NCBI RefSeq assembly: GCF_002078505.1
Contig: NZ_LUAV01000002.1
Coordinates: 447,447 to 511,446 of the forward strand
Direction: 5' to 3'
From: Ensifer aridi
Lineage (GTDB): Bacteria; Pseudomonadota; Alphaproteobacteria; Rhizobiales; Rhizobiaceae
DNA: 64,000 nt
The position numbers were made by a program, and so were the translations under genes. This document shows, piece by piece, positions 63,429 through 64,000 of this stretch (positions within the stretch are counted from its first letter, which is position 1; every line of letters begins with the position of its first letter). The notes under the pieces are model-generated. The model had not been told where the DNA came from, did no database searches, and saw only the letters and a program-made list of their open reading frames with translations.

Positions 63429-63932
63429 ATGCAAGATCCGGTTTTTCTCGCCCGCAGGCGGCTCCTTCTGCGTGCTGGCGCCATGATTTCCCTAGGCCTG
63501 ATCACGGGCTGCACGACCTCCAATGTCCTTGGCCCGGATGACGGCACCGGCAGCGACCAGACGGAAGCGACGCTCGGTTATGTCAACAGGCTGCGTGAGG
63601 GTAGGGGACTCTCGAGCCTCGTCGGCGATCCCGTCGCATCCGTGGCGGCGAAATACCAGGCCTTGCGCATGGCGCGTGCCGGCAAGATGAAGCACAATAT
63701 CGGCTGGCGCGACAGTTTTGGCGAACGGATGAGAGGACAGGGCGTCACGCTTCCGGCTGCTGAAAACATTGCGATGGGCCAGGAGGACGCCGAGCGCGCC
63801 TACCAGGCCTGGTTCCACTCTCCGAAACATCTTGAGAATATGCTGGCCAACTACCGGGGCCTCGGGGTCGCCGTGGCGCAGAATTCCGCTTCCGGAAACC
63901 GCCCCTATTGGGCCATGGTGCTTTGCAGTTGA
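63429..63932 (+). CDS. CAP-domain (SCP/PR-1) lipoprotein
   Basis: A 167-residue lipoprotein with Arg-rich start, hydrophobic h-region and lipobox LITGC (Cys28). The CAP domain has YVNRLREGRGLSSLVGDPVA, KYQALRMARAGKMKHNIGWR, ENIAMGQEDAERAYQAWFHS and PKHLENMLANYRGLGVAVA. The conserved His and Glu of the CAP cavity are present. Its function is unknown in bacteria; a cell-envelope role is likely. It is coupled to the preceding DUF6460-like gene. Confidence 0.88.
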   Translation: MQDPVFLARRRLLLRAGAMISLGLITGCTTSNVLGPDDGTGSDQTEATLGYVNRLREGRGLSSLVGDPVASVAAKYQALRMARAGKMKHNIGWRDSFGERMRGQGVTLPAAENIAMGQEDAERAYQAWFHSPKHLENMLANYRGLGVAVAQNSASGNRPYWAMVLCS

Positions 63933-63981
63933 GCTGATTCCCGAAAGACCTGCGGGAGCAGCCCGTCGGGATGGGGAAACG

Positions 63982-64000
63982 ATGACCGCAGCGGAAAGCC
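63982..64000 (+). CDS. Start of a further gene, truncated by the window edge
   Basis: ATGACCGCAGCGGAAAGCC follows a GGGGAAA site and could be the start of a protein beginning MTAAES. Only six codons are visible. It is 49 nt after the CAP-domain gene. Identity cannot be stated. Confidence 0.35.

Overview
The window is a GC-rich alphaproteobacterial chromosome segment, most probably from Sinorhizobium/Ensifer or a close relative in the Rhizobiales. The reasons are a gcrA gene with clustered GANTC sites, a PodJ-type polarity protein, a SAM-II riboswitch ahead of metZ, the long form of dCTP deaminase, a pst-pho block, and several families of short palindromic intergenic repeats of the RIME type. 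No prophage, insertion sequence or CRISPR array was seen. The genus call is inference; no database search was run.

Layout. 1-8403: the tail of an AI-2E-type permease, then a high-affinity potassium operon, kdpFABCDE, preceded by an extra 27-residue membrane peptide gene. 8490-10712: three tightly packed phospholipid genes (CDP-alcohol phosphatidyltransferase-like, PlsC-like, CdsA-like). 10931-13416: a NarL-type two-component pair. 13606-17806: a compact cassette of an SGNH hydrolase, an SxtJ-like membrane protein, a 49-residue DUF5989-like protein and a NodU-family carbamoyltransferase, bracketed by inverted copies of one palindromic repeat. 17867-18771 holds little, then tRNA-Thr(CGU). 18924-22288: nitronate monooxygenase, an unknown single-span protein, and PPK2.

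22462-30387 is the phosphate block phoR-pstSCAB-phoU-phoB. It has a tandem Pho box before pstS and a mosaic repeat separating phoU from phoB. 30485-38772 carries gcrA, argD, argF, hslO, apaG, a second CDP-alcohol phosphatidyltransferase, metZ with its SAM-II riboswitch, and dcd, followed by tRNA-Gly(CCC). 39144-44682 is a run of single genes: periplasmic binding protein, fatty-acid hydroxylase, TerB-like, SNase-like, S24 repressor, HxlR, SRPBCC, and a small gene interrupted by a nonsense codon.

44804-50151 is a beta-oxidation operon (acyl-CoA dehydrogenase, thiolase, FadB-like). It is preceded by a 24-nt perfect-arm operator that also occurs, identical, 30 kb away in front of the nitronate monooxygenase. 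50590-54285 encodes a PodJ-like polar organiser. It is followed by TauE/SafE plus its TIGR02186 partner, an Lrp-type RAM-domain protein, the ligase-associated pair PdeM and Lhr-like helicase, an Rrf2 regulator with a CMD-family protein, a YitT-type membrane protein, a TPR-methyltransferase, a DUF6460-like protein and a CAP-domain lipoprotein.

The main items for follow-up are the carbamoyltransferase/SxtJ/DUF5989/SGNH cassette, the shared 24-nt operator, the CtrA-like box with GANTC cluster upstream of gcrA, and the metal-ligand changes in the CDP-alcohol phosphatidyltransferase at 8490.
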